Source: Candidatus Gastranaerophilales bacterium (GTDB taxonomy: Bacteria; Cyanobacteriota; Vampirovibrionia; Gastranaerophilales; Gastranaerophilaceae). From it: DNA of 64,000 nt. Every line of letters starts with the position of its first letter. Position 1 is the stretch's first letter. The notes below the pieces were generated by a model. The model was not told the DNA's origin, made no database searches, and was given only the letters and a program-made list of their open reading frames with translations. The position numbers were made by a program, and so were the translations under genes. Below, one piece after another: positions 36,320 through 44,701 of this stretch. The stretch lies in the NCBI GenBank assembly GCA_944323655.1, contig CALUTL010000001.1, forward strand, positions 186,001 through 250,000, in the 5' to 3' direction.

Positions 36320-37123
36320 TTATAACCTTGACATTTTCTGGGTTTGCCCGCACACACAATTGTTGCGTTCTGCCGGAATTTTTTCAATCATCTTAAAGAG
36401 TAATGTTTTAAGGTTAGCAAGATTATTCGCAAATACTTCTGTCACTTCCTGATGAGAAACAGGCGGAACATCCCCGACTAACCCCGCATCATAATCAGTT
36501 ATTAATGAAATATTCAAAGGACACATATCCATTTCTCTGACAAGATAATTTTCAGGAAAAGCGGTCATATTTATAACTTCCCAACCTTGATTTGTAAAGA
36601 ATTTAGATTCCGATTTAGTCGAAAATCTCGGCCCGTTAATTACTACAACAGTACCGGTTTCGTGAATTGTAAGTCCGATTTCTTTGCCTGTTTCAATCGC
36701 AAGCTTTCTAAGCTCCGGGCAATAAGTTTCCGCAGCAGAAGGATGAGTTACAATCGGCCCTTCAAAGAAAGTTGATTTTCTTCCGTCTGTCCAATCTACA
36801 AACTGATCACAAATTACAAAATCGCCGGGTTTTACTTGTTTTTGAAGGCTTCCGGCAGCACAAGGAGAAATTACTCTTTCAACCCCGATTGACTTCATAG
36901 CCCAAACATTTGCACGATAGTTTAAAAGGTGAGGTAAAATAGAATGATTTCTTCCGTGTCTTGGCATAAAAGCTACTTTATGAGGCCCGATTTTACCGAT
37001 GAAAAGATTGTCGCTCGGCATTCCGTAAGGTGTTTCTATCCTTACCTCCTCAATATCCTCAAGAAATTTGTAAAATCCTGATCCGCCAAAAACACCGATT
37101 GTTGCAAGCTTTTTATTTTCCAT
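36320..37123 (-). CDS. mtnP: S-methyl-5'-thioadenosine phosphorylase
   Basis: 267 residues. Phosphorolysis of methylthioadenosine to adenine and methylthioribose-1-phosphate. Motifs: IGVFGGSGFY, MPRHGRNHSILPH, ISPCAAGSLQK, QFVDWTDGR, INGPRFSTKSESKFF and INMTAFPE with a substrate-binding Met and the VREMDMC segment. This sequence is close to the MTAP rather than the purine nucleoside phosphorylase branch. AAGGAG precedes ATG. The C-terminus ends with cysteines (NNCVCGQTQ). Confidence 0.93.
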   Translation of the reverse strand: MENKKLATIGVFGGSGFYKFLEDIEEVRIETPYGMPSDNLFIGKIGPHKVAFMPRHGRNHSILPHLLNYRANVWAMKSIGVERVISPCAAGSLQKQVKPGDFVICDQFVDWTDGRKSTFFEGPIVTHPSAAETYCPELRKLAIETGKEIGLTIHETGTVVVINGPRFSTKSESKFFTNQGWEVINMTAFPENYLVREMDMCPLNISLITDYDAGLVGDVPPVSHQEVTEVFANNLANLKTLLFKMIEKIPAERNNCVCGQTQKMSRL

Positions 37124-37420
37124 TTATATCTCCTTTTTAAACTCTAATTCCCTATAAAAATTCTATCATAAAAAAAAATTATCACAAACTTAACAAACTT
37201 GACTTTTGCTTGACACGAAATTTACATTCTTAACATTCCCAAAAGCACCATCGTGTAAGTGTTTCTACCACACTTAAAGAACAAGGGCTTGAAATTTAAA
37301 TTTTTTGTAATATTATATGTATATAAAATTTAGTTCTTGAAGGTTAACACCTTGAACAAAAAATAAGGAGAGAGGTTAGTTCATTCAAGAATTTTCAATT
37401 TACAACCAGAGGATTACATT
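37124..37420 (+). promoter_or_regulatory. Long control region of lytic transglycosylase gene
   Basis: A 297-base gap without a gene. It holds a strong promoter, TTGAAA (37289-37294), a 16-base spacer and TATTAT (37311-37316), plus a possible earlier one (TTGACT 37199-37204). A hairpin TAAGTGT/ACACTTA lies at 37256-37276. The expected leader of about 98 bases has a bulged hairpin at 37333-37357 (GTTC..AAGGT with ACCTTGAAC) and an AAGGAG that is far from the start codon. No known riboswitch was recognised. Confidence 0.5.
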
Positions 37421-38020
37421 TTGAGAAAACTATTACTAATCACTTTTGCACTCGCGTGTATACTTTGCAATACCCCCGCGCAGGCTGCGGATGTCAACAC
37501 CGTAAAAGCGACTATTGTAAAACATGCACTTGAGATGGGAGTAGATCCTGCTATTGCTTTATCTATTGCAAGAACCGAATCAGGTTTCAGACACGAAGCA
37601 AAAAGCAGCCACGGAGCAGTCGGAGTTTTCCAGTTAATGCCGTCTACTGCCAAGAGAATGGGATTAAATCCATACCTTTTGAATGACAACATCAAAGGCG
37701 GAATTATGTACTACAAGATGATGTACAAAATGTTCGGTTCTATGGAATTGGCACTTGCTGCTTACAACGCAGGGCCGGGAAATGTTAAACGTTACAATGC
37801 GGTTCCGCCGTATGCTGAAACCAGACGTTTCGTTAACAAAATTATGGCTGATTATCGCAACTACAAAGCTAATCCTGATTTAATGATGGTTAAGGCTCCT
37901 GCTCCTGTGGCACCTGCCAAAGCATCAGCACCTGCGGTTAAACCGGAAGCTAAAAAAGTAGAAGTTATTGAGGAAATGCCGATAGAACTCGAAATTGAAG
38001 CTACTACACTTGCTATATAA
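37421..38020 (+). CDS. Lytic transglycosylase (SLT domain), secreted
   Basis: 199 residues. A signal peptide (residues 1-22, ending AQA-AD) is followed by a Slt-type lysozyme-like domain with the catalytic Glu in IARTESGFRHEA, then GAVGVFQLMPSTAKRMG and LALAAYNAGPGNVKRY. It cleaves peptidoglycan glycan strands to anhydro-muropeptides, which links to murQ recycling. The last 50 residues are an Ala/Pro/Lys linker and an acidic end. TTG start with AGAGGA 9 bases upstream. Confidence 0.93.
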   Translation: MRKLLLITFALACILCNTPAQAADVNTVKATIVKHALEMGVDPAIALSIARTESGFRHEAKSSHGAVGVFQLMPSTAKRMGLNPYLLNDNIKGGIMYYKMMYKMFGSMELALAAYNAGPGNVKRYNAVPPYAETRRFVNKIMADYRNYKANPDLMMVKAPAPVAPAKASAPAVKPEAKKVEVIEEMPIELEIEATTLAI

Positions 38021-38046
38021 GTGTAAAGCTTAAAGTAAATTTCAAT

Positions 38047-38077
38047 AAAAAGAGCAGTTATAATAACTGCTCTTTTT
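38047..38077 (+). terminator. Rho-independent terminator after lytic transglycosylase
   Basis: AAAAAGAGCAGTTA and TAACTGCTCTTTTT form a 14-bp stem with a TAA loop; the A and T tracts make it active both ways, so it can also end the opposing peptidase transcript. Confidence 0.92.
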
Positions 38078-38109
38078 GTATAATTAAATTATCCTCTTGG
38101 CCGATTAAA

Positions 38110-39270
38110 TTAATCACTGTAAGCTTTATAGAAAGCTTCAAGCAATTCTTGACCTTTGATTATGGATTTGTAATTAACATTTTCTTCTGATGAGTGCATA
38201 TTCTGAACATCAGCAAGTCCAACCAAAAACGGAAGGAATTTTTCGCCTTTGGAATTTGTTCTGTTTGCGTAAATATGAGTTTCTGCCCCTGCGTGGAAAG
38301 ATGAAATTTCAGGAGTTACCCCTACTTTTCGTGCAACTGCCTCGAACAATATCGGAATATAATCATCTTCGGCTTTTTCAAACGGCGGAAGATGTTCTTC
38401 AAAAACTATTTCAGCTTTTGCAATTCCTTCATATTGTTTATTAAAATCATCAATTTCAAAAATCATACGATTTTTAAGTTCTTCTTCCATTTTTCTGCTA
38501 GAGCTTCGGATAGAATAGCTTGCCTCAGCTGTTGTGTTAATTATATTTGTAACCTTTACATTACCTGAAATTATTCCGCCGATATTGCAGGAAGTAACAA
38601 CCTGACCGTTTTCGGAATAGTAAACCCCTTGCGGAAGATTTGAAACTATATCAGCAATAAGTTTTGCGGCATTTTCTCTTGTCGGATCTGCGATATCAAT
38701 TCCGGAATGTCCGCCTTTAAAGCTTGTTACGTGAATTTTTACGGTAGTATAGCTTGCGCCTGATGTCATAAGCTGTCCCAAGCTGTCACTATCAAGAACT
38801 AGGGCATATTTAGAATTAAGCTTGTCAAATTCAATATTTCTGATTCCCGATGCTTCGTTTTCTTCATCTCTGGTAAACACAAGCTCCAATTCACCGTGAG
38901 GCATTGAAGATTTTGAAAGCTTTGTTGCAAAATAAAGTGCATTGGCTAATCCTGCTTTATCGTCAGCACCGAGTGTTCTGCCTTTTGCTCTTATCAAATC
39001 TCCGTCCAAATAAGCTTCCACAGGGCTGTCATCGCCGATAACATCCATGTGACTGGACAAAAGCAACGGCGGCTTTGTGCTGTCAGTTGCAGGAACTTTT
39101 ATCAAAACATTTTTATAACCGTCAAGCCTGTATTCAAGATTGTTTCTGCGGCAGTAATCCTCAAGGAATGCAATCACTTTTTCTTCCTGCATTGATGGCG
39201 ACGGGGTTTCAGCAAGCCCGCAAAACAAATCTATAAGCTCATTTTCTTCTCTTAATTCACTAATTAGCAT
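38110..39270 (-). CDS. PepT-like M20 peptidase
   Basis: 386 residues. Metal ligands of the M20 family: H in LLSSHMDV, bridging D in LGADDKAG, catalytic E and ligand in TRDEENEASG, D in LDSDSLG, and late H in MHSSEENV. It removes N-terminal residues from tripeptides or small peptides in the cytosol. The dimerisation domain is present (SFKGGHSGID). AAGGAGT precedes ATG. The gene is single, between two terminators or gaps. Confidence 0.92.
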   Translation of the reverse strand: MLISELREENELIDLFCGLAETPSPSMQEEKVIAFLEDYCRRNNLEYRLDGYKNVLIKVPATDSTKPPLLLSSHMDVIGDDSPVEAYLDGDLIRAKGRTLGADDKAGLANALYFATKLSKSSMPHGELELVFTRDEENEASGIRNIEFDKLNSKYALVLDSDSLGQLMTSGASYTTVKIHVTSFKGGHSGIDIADPTRENAAKLIADIVSNLPQGVYYSENGQVVTSCNIGGIISGNVKVTNIINTTAEASYSIRSSSRKMEEELKNRMIFEIDDFNKQYEGIAKAEIVFEEHLPPFEKAEDDYIPILFEAVARKVGVTPEISSFHAGAETHIYANRTNSKGEKFLPFLVGLADVQNMHSSEENVNYKSIIKGQELLEAFYKAYSD

Positions 39271-39367
39271 ACCAAACTCCTTAATATAATTCTTACCCTA
39301 CATTATAACACAGAAAATGATTATTTTATATAATTACAAACAATAGAATATTTTATTAATGTAAAAA

Positions 39368-41752
39368 CTACCTTAACCCAACTACACTTACTCCGTCACC
39401 GCCTTCGCCGTCAACACCGGGGCGAAACTCTTTTACATACGGAGATGTCTTTAAAAAATCTCTGACAGCAGACTTTAAAGCACCTGTGCCGTGACCATGG
39501 ATTACCGTAACTTCACTAAAGCCCGCTAAACTTGCGTGATCCAGAAAAATCTCAAGCTCGTCCAGTGAATCCTCAACTGTTTTCCCTCTCAAATCAAGCC
39601 TGTTTGAAATTTCAGTTTTTCTAAGTTCAAACCGCTCGGTCATCACAGGTTTATATATACTTGATTTTGTTTCGTATTTTTTATCGTAAGGTGCAAGCTT
39701 ATCTTTAGGCATATTTGTTTTTATGTTTCCCATCTGAACAAGAACTTTGCCTTTCTTATCGGGCTTTGAAAGAAGTACAACAGGCTGATGAAGCTCTTTT
39801 ACGATTAATTTTTCTCCGATTTGAATTTTCTCAAAATCTACAGGCTGATAACTGTTTTTTTCGTCATATTCATCAAGTTTTTCTCTAAATCCCTGCTCAA
39901 GTTTTGCAAGTCGAGAATAAGATCTGCGCGCAATTTTTTCGGTCTTTTCTTTGCGCATATCATCTATTATTTCTTTAAGTTCCGCTCTAACCTCAAGCAT
40001 TTCGTAATCAAATTTATTCTTTATATTTTTGATTGTTTTTTTCTTATCTTTTTTGATTGCTTCAAGATTTTCTTCATATTCTTTCTTTAATTCATCAGCT
40101 TCCTCTTTTGCAATTTCGGTATTTTTAAGATTATCACTGAGTTTTTGCTGTGTTTCCTGAAGCTTTTCAACAACCAAAATTGAGGGATCTTTTTGATTTA
40201 TCAGAATTTCTTTGGCTTTTTCGGTTATTTCTTTATTCAAACCTAAATTTGCAGAAATTGCGATTGCGTTGCTTAGTCCTGGGATTCCTAATAAAAGCTT
40301 GTAGGTAGGGTTTAAAGTGTTTGTATCGAATTCGACAGATGCGTTTTTAAAATACGGATTTGAATACTCAAGCGCCTTCAATTCGCCATAATGTGTCGTA
40401 ACCGTTGAAAGAACTTTCTTTTGTGCCAGATATTCAAGAATAACTTTTGCTAAAACAGAACCCTCCTGAGGATCGGTTCCGGCACAAATTTCGTCCAATA
40501 AAACATAAGTTTCTTCATCAGATTTTTCAACAATGTCTATTATATTTTTCATGTGAGAAGAAAAAGTGGACAAACTTTGCAAAATGCTTTGATCATCCCC
40601 GATGTCGGCAAAAACTTTTTTAAACGGATAGAGCTTTGCCATTGTGCAAGGGAGAAAAAATCCCGCTTTTGCCATTAACAAAAATAGGCCGATTGTTTTT
40701 ATCGTAACCGTTTTTCCGCCTGTATTAGAACCTGTTATTATAATGGATTTGTAATCTCTTCCAATCTCAAAATTGTTTGAAACAATATTCTCAACAGTCC
40801 CGATGAGAAGCGGATGGCGCATATTTTCAAAAATTACAATCTTTTCCCCATTGTCCTGCTGAATAATCTCGGGTTCAACAGCCTGAATTCTTGCGGCATA
40901 CCTTGCTTTTGCAAAATGAAAGTCAATTTCGGCAAGCGTTCTTTCGGCAATTTTTAAGTCAGTCATTTTTTCTTTCACAAGAGAAGAAAGCTCTACCAAA
41001 ATTCTCACTTCTTCAGCGTGAATTTGCGCTCTGATTTCACGAATTTTGTTATTCACAGGAACAAGTTCTTCAGGCTCAATATAAAAAGTTTTATTTGTTG
41101 CAGACACATCGTGAACTATGCCTCTAACTTTATTCTTAGAAGGCGCTTTCACCTGAAAAACAATCCTGTCATCTCGGGTTGTGTATATATTTTCCTGCAA
41201 ATGTTTTGAAAATTCCGCAGAATTCAACAAATCATTAACCCTTGTTCTTAAATTCTTTTCATTATCGCCCAACGATGCCCACAAACCTTTAAGTTCAGGG
41301 GTTGCATCCTTTTTAATCTCTAAATTTTCATCAAAAGTATCAAAGATTTTTTCTTCCAAATCCCTTGCCTGCAAAAGATTTTGAGATAAATTAAACAGCT
41401 GCGGGATTTTAACAGACTCCGAATTGTCCGATAAAAACTTTTTGACAAGACGTGAAGAACGAAGTGTCTGCGCAACATCCGACAATTCCTCCGGCGTTAA
41501 ATAACTAATTAAAGCACTTTTTTGAATTTGGTTTACGTCCGCAACAAAACCTATCGGCAAATCTATTGCGTAATCCAAAATACTTTTCGCTTCTTTTGTG
41601 TAATTTAATGCCTTAATAATTTCGGAATATTCATCGTAAATTTTAGCCCCCAAAGCTAATTCTTTGCTTTGAGAAATTTTGGCAAAAAGCGATATTTTTT
41701 CTTGTATTTTGTCAAATTCTAAAGTCTTTAATGTCTTTGATTGAATATCCAT
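39368..41752 (-). CDS. mutS2: Endonuclease MutS2 (Smr domain)
   Basis: 794 residues. The core has Walker A ITGSNTGGKTVTIKT, Walker B VLLDEICAGTDPQEG, and a long coiled coil (about 520-630). The Smr nuclease domain is at the C-terminus (LDLRGKTVEDSLDELE, VIHGHGTGALK). In bacteria MutS2 suppresses recombination or rescues collided ribosomes. TTGCAA, 16 bases, TAAAAT ends 6 bases before ATG with no Shine-Dalgarno site, so it is predicted leaderless. Divergent from the gltA-like gene. Confidence 0.95.
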   Translation of the reverse strand: MDIQSKTLKTLEFDKIQEKISLFAKISQSKELALGAKIYDEYSEIIKALNYTKEAKSILDYAIDLPIGFVADVNQIQKSALISYLTPEELSDVAQTLRSSRLVKKFLSDNSESVKIPQLFNLSQNLLQARDLEEKIFDTFDENLEIKKDATPELKGLWASLGDNEKNLRTRVNDLLNSAEFSKHLQENIYTTRDDRIVFQVKAPSKNKVRGIVHDVSATNKTFYIEPEELVPVNNKIREIRAQIHAEEVRILVELSSLVKEKMTDLKIAERTLAEIDFHFAKARYAARIQAVEPEIIQQDNGEKIVIFENMRHPLLIGTVENIVSNNFEIGRDYKSIIITGSNTGGKTVTIKTIGLFLLMAKAGFFLPCTMAKLYPFKKVFADIGDDQSILQSLSTFSSHMKNIIDIVEKSDEETYVLLDEICAGTDPQEGSVLAKVILEYLAQKKVLSTVTTHYGELKALEYSNPYFKNASVEFDTNTLNPTYKLLLGIPGLSNAIAISANLGLNKEITEKAKEILINQKDPSILVVEKLQETQQKLSDNLKNTEIAKEEADELKKEYEENLEAIKKDKKKTIKNIKNKFDYEMLEVRAELKEIIDDMRKEKTEKIARRSYSRLAKLEQGFREKLDEYDEKNSYQPVDFEKIQIGEKLIVKELHQPVVLLSKPDKKGKVLVQMGNIKTNMPKDKLAPYDKKYETKSSIYKPVMTERFELRKTEISNRLDLRGKTVEDSLDELEIFLDHASLAGFSEVTVIHGHGTGALKSAVRDFLKTSPYVKEFRPGVDGEGGDGVSVVGLR

Positions 41753-41758
41753 AAGGAA

Positions 41759-41786
41759 ATTTTACAATTTAAAGCCTTTTTTGCAA
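41759..41786 (-). promoter_or_regulatory. Promoter of leaderless mutS2
   Basis: On the minus strand TTGCAA (41786-41781), 16-base spacer, TAAAAT (41764-41759), then TTCCTT and ATG. Both hexamers are good, which makes this the best-supported of the leaderless promoters with 20702-20729. Confidence 0.65.
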
Positions 41787-41813
41787 GCGATTATGAAGTT
41801 TTTAAATTAATTC

Positions 41814-41842
41814 TTGCATTGATTACGTTTTTTAATTACAAT
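41814..41842 (+). promoter_or_regulatory. Promoter of gltA-like gene
   Basis: TTGCAT, a spacer of 17, TACAAT, 42 bases before ATG 41885. Confidence 0.6.
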
Positions 41843-41884
41843 ACTGATATTAAAAGTAGATTATATATAAGAAGGGGATATAAA

Positions 41885-43258
41885 ATGGCTGTAGAAAGAC
41901 AACGAGTAATAGAGCAGGATAAAATTCAAAGACGTTCAAATTTTGATCCGGTAGAAAGCAATCTTACACCGGAACAGGTTAAGCTCGAGGCTTCAAGATG
42001 TTTGAATTGTAAAAATCCGCAGTGCGTAAAAGGCTGTCCGGTTAACATTCAAATTCCGCAATTTATCCACGAAATTAAGGAAGGCAATCTGGATAAAGCA
42101 GGCGAAATTATTCGTGAAACAAGTATGCTTCCGTCAGTCTGCGGCCGTGTTTGCCCGCAGGAAAGACAATGCGAAGGCAAATGTATTTTAGGAATTAAAG
42201 GACTTCCCGTTGCAATCGGTGCTTTAGAAAGATACGTCGGCGACAACACAAAAGCTGATATGCCGGAAATTAAACCTTCAGGCAAAAAAGTTGCAATAGT
42301 CGGTTCTGGGTGTGCAGGAATTACAGCAGCCGCAGACTTGAGAAAAGCAGGTCACGAAGTTGTTGTTTTTGAAGCACTTCACGAACTCGGCGGTGTGTTA
42401 AGATACGGAATTCCGCCTTTCAGACTTCCAAGAACCGTTCTTGACCGAGAAATTACCAACCTCAAAGCTATGGGAGTTGAATTCCACACAAATGTCGTTG
42501 TCGGGAAATCAATTACTATTAAACAATTAAAAGAAGACGGATTTGACGCAATATTCATCTGCTCGGGCGCAGGTTTGCCGAAAATGCTTCACGTTCCCGG
42601 CGAAAACTTGAACGGAGTATTCTCTGCTAACGAATTTTTGACAAGGGTAAACCTGATGCACGCAGGACAACCCGATAGCCCGACTCCTTTAAGAGTGGGT
42701 AAAAAAGTTGCGGTATTCGGCGGCGGAAACGTTGCTATGGACGCTGCAAGAACCGCTGTCAGAGTAGGTTTTGAAGAAGTTTACATCATTTACAGACGTA
42801 CAGAAAAAGAACTTCCTGCAAGACTTGAAGAAATTCGCCACGCAAAAGAAGAAGGCGTTGTATTCAAATTCTTGTATGCACCAAAAGAAATTCTCGGCCA
42901 AGACGGTTATGTAAAAGCCGTTGAATTGGAAGTAATGGAGCTTGGCGAACCCGATGAAAGCGGACGCAGAAAACCTGTTCCGACAGGAAAAATCGAAACA
43001 GTTGAACTTGATACTGTAATCGTTGCGCTAGGCACAGGCCCGAACCCGATTATACAAAGATCAGCAGAAGCCGACGGTATTGAAATAATTACCGATAAAA
43101 AAGGCTACATCACAGTTGACGGCGAAACCAGAGCAACAAATATTCCGACTGTTTACGCAGGCGGGGACGTTGCACCTGTCGGCGAATCCAACGCAATCAA
43201 CGCAATGGGCGCAGGCAAAAAAGCCGCAAAAGCTATCAATGAGCTTTTAGCTGAATAG
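41885..43258 (+). CDS. gltA: Glutamate synthase small-subunit type NADPH oxidoreductase
   Basis: 458 residues from ATG 41885, which has AAGGGG upstream; the longer frame from 41741 runs through the promoter. An N-terminal Fe-S binding part (CLNCKNPQCVKGCPV and CGRVCPQERQCEGKC) is followed by FAD (GSGCAGITAAADLRKAG) and NADPH (FGGGNVAMDAARTAVRVG) folds. This is the GltD/NfnB/GltA family, either homotetrameric glutamate synthase (GltA) or the beta subunit of an electron-bifurcating complex. No large subunit (gltB) or nfnA is adjacent, so the exact role is uncertain. Confidence 0.88.
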   Translation: MAVERQRVIEQDKIQRRSNFDPVESNLTPEQVKLEASRCLNCKNPQCVKGCPVNIQIPQFIHEIKEGNLDKAGEIIRETSMLPSVCGRVCPQERQCEGKCILGIKGLPVAIGALERYVGDNTKADMPEIKPSGKKVAIVGSGCAGITAAADLRKAGHEVVVFEALHELGGVLRYGIPPFRLPRTVLDREITNLKAMGVEFHTNVVVGKSITIKQLKEDGFDAIFICSGAGLPKMLHVPGENLNGVFSANEFLTRVNLMHAGQPDSPTPLRVGKKVAVFGGGNVAMDAARTAVRVGFEEVYIIYRRTEKELPARLEEIRHAKEEGVVFKFLYAPKEILGQDGYVKAVELEVMELGEPDESGRRKPVPTGKIETVELDTVIVALGTGPNPIIQRSAEADGIEIITDKKGYITVDGETRATNIPTVYAGGDVAPVGESNAINAMGAGKKAAKAINELLAE

Positions 43259-43267
43259 TATAAATTT

Positions 43268-43322
43268 ATAACGTCACTTTTAGAGCTTTTTACAAGGCAG
43301 AGTAAAAGTGACGTTATTTTTT
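43268..43322 (+). terminator. Rho-independent terminator after gltA
   Basis: A perfect 15-bp stem, ATAACGTCACTTTTA (43268-43282) with TAAAAGTGACGTTAT (43303-43317), with a 20-base loop and a T run. It lies 9 bases after the stop. Confidence 0.93.
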
Positions 43323-43333
43323 GAGAGGGAATT

Positions 43334-44227
43334 GTGAAAAGAATAGTTGTTGCGATATTAGGTTTATATTTAACAATAACGCCTGCTTTGGCTTTGGAAC
43401 TAGATTTGTCGGTGGATGAGGAGATAAGAAAAAATTACAACCCCTCAAAACTTGAGCAGCAAAACTTACCTCCGCTTCCAAAAACTGCAACCCCTTCCAA
43501 AACAGTAACAACTCAACCCAAAACAACAACTTCACCAAAGACAACGACATCTGCCCCTCCTAAAACAACCCCAACAGTCACAGAACCTGCAAGAAAAAAA
43601 GTCAACAAAAATCTTCCCGGAACCACTTTAACACAGGATGATTTCACTGCAATCAAAATCAAAAAAGGCACAAAATTTCGTCTTAAATCAAACAATCTTG
43701 TTTCTGATTATCTGAAACCCGGCTCAAAAGTCAGTTTTACTTCTCTTACACCGGTTTACCAGAGGTATGTGACAATTCCCGCAGGAACCGTATTCACTGC
43801 ATCTGTTGTTGATTCGCACCTTCCGCAGATTACGGGTAACGGCGGACTTGTAGAATTGAAAATAGAAACGGTTCAGTTTAAAGGCCGTACTTATTCTGCT
43901 CACGGGAAAGTCACAAAAGCCAATCACAAAAAGATTTTCATAAACAACATAAAAGGCAAGCGCCAGTACTGGAAAGGTGTTGCAAATCAGGTTGAAAAAG
44001 GGCACAAGTTCTACAAGAAAACCCGTGTGACCTCACAAAAGCTTGCGGAAAATCCCGTTGGTGTAATAATTTCTCCTATACCGACAGTTGTCGGTGTTGT
44101 TGCTTATGTCGTTAATCTTGCAGGTTCTCCGGTATTTTCAATAGGCTATAAAGGCGGAAGGGTCTCAATCCCTGCCGGAAGCGAGTTTGAAATTAAATTA
44201 CAGGAAGATGTTTATTTAAGTTTATGA
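43334..44227 (+). CDS. Secreted protein with Thr/Pro linker, family A
   Basis: 297 residues. Signal peptide (1-20, ending ALA-LE), a short acidic part, a Thr/Pro/Lys-rich linker (about 50-90), then a beta-rich domain with VTIPAGTVFTASVVDS and a C-terminal VSIPAGSEFEIKLQED. The protein at 61545-62474 has the same plan: a GxxVxFxS start, then F(T/V)xxx and GG(L/T)xxxKI, TYxAxxxVTKxN(K/H)K, and the same C-terminal end (IPxGxEFEIKLxxD). So both belong to one secreted family that I do not recognise, possibly envelope proteins. GAGAGGGA precedes the GTG start. Confidence 0.75.
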   Translation: MKRIVVAILGLYLTITPALALELDLSVDEEIRKNYNPSKLEQQNLPPLPKTATPSKTVTTQPKTTTSPKTTTSAPPKTTPTVTEPARKKVNKNLPGTTLTQDDFTAIKIKKGTKFRLKSNNLVSDYLKPGSKVSFTSLTPVYQRYVTIPAGTVFTASVVDSHLPQITGNGGLVELKIETVQFKGRTYSAHGKVTKANHKKIFINNIKGKRQYWKGVANQVEKGHKFYKKTRVTSQKLAENPVGVIISPIPTVVGVVAYVVNLAGSPVFSIGYKGGRVSIPAGSEFEIKLQEDVYLSL

Positions 44228-44562
44228 TTTTTTCTTTTTGAGGCTGTCAAATCGTAGCTTATTTTGATAAGTTTTGAAAGTGCTTTTTTATCAATATTAT
44301 TCACATCAACCTTAATCCAGTGTTTTTTATTCATATGCCAAGCACTTGTAATTGCGGGATATTCATCCTTTAAAACTGCCGCTAAATCAGGATTGCATTT
44401 TAAGTTTATGTATAACTTGCCGTCCATCTCAAAAATTAAACCATACCACTTATTATTATCAGTATGCCTTATAACAGTACAGTCATAACCCTCCTTAAAC
44501 GGACAATCCGCTTGAGTTTCTTCTGAAATTAGAGATAATTTAATCAAATTTTCTTTATTCAT
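44212..44562 (-). CDS. MmcQ/YjbR family protein
   Basis: 116 residues. YjbR-like fold pattern: KWYGLIFEMDGKLYINLKCNPDLAAVLKD and SAWHMNKKHWIKVDV (shown here in part as LYINLKC and HMNKKHW). The family has a CyaY-like DNA-binding fold with unclear function. GGGGGAAA precedes ATG and an extended -10 (TGC-TAAAAT, minus, 44595-44587) lies upstream. Its 3' end overlaps the end of the secreted-protein gene by 16 bases, tail to tail. Confidence 0.87.
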   Translation of the reverse strand: MNKENLIKLSLISEETQADCPFKEGYDCTVIRHTDNNKWYGLIFEMDGKLYINLKCNPDLAAVLKDEYPAITSAWHMNKKHWIKVDVNNIDKKALSKLIKISYDLTASKRKNHKLK

Positions 44563-44634
44563 TTTCCCCCGCCGATTTACAAAAAAATTTTAGCACAAAA
44601 TCCCCCTCTAAGCGTATGATTTATTGTTACAAAG

Positions 44635-44663
44635 TTGTCACAAATCTTAATTTAGATTATAAT
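44635..44663 (+). promoter_or_regulatory. Strong promoter for hppA
   Basis: TTGTCA, a spacer of 17, TATAAT, near consensus in both boxes. It leaves a 32-base leader with AGAGGGAGAG before the ATG. Confidence 0.8.
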
Positions 44664-44701
44664 ATCTGCGTGTAACGACTTAATTTAAAGAGGGAGAGTT
44701 T

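Noticed and set aside
37250-37285. GTTTCTACC, like the J2/3 element of purine riboswitches, upstream of the lytic transglycosylase
   Set aside because: The other required parts (GATATGG loop, P1 pairing, L3 loop) are absent, and the downstream gene is not purine-related.
41741-41884. Longer start of the gltA-like gene at 41741
   Set aside because: This stretch contains the gltA promoter and part of the mutS2 promoter; ATG 41885 has AAGGGG and begins like the family.
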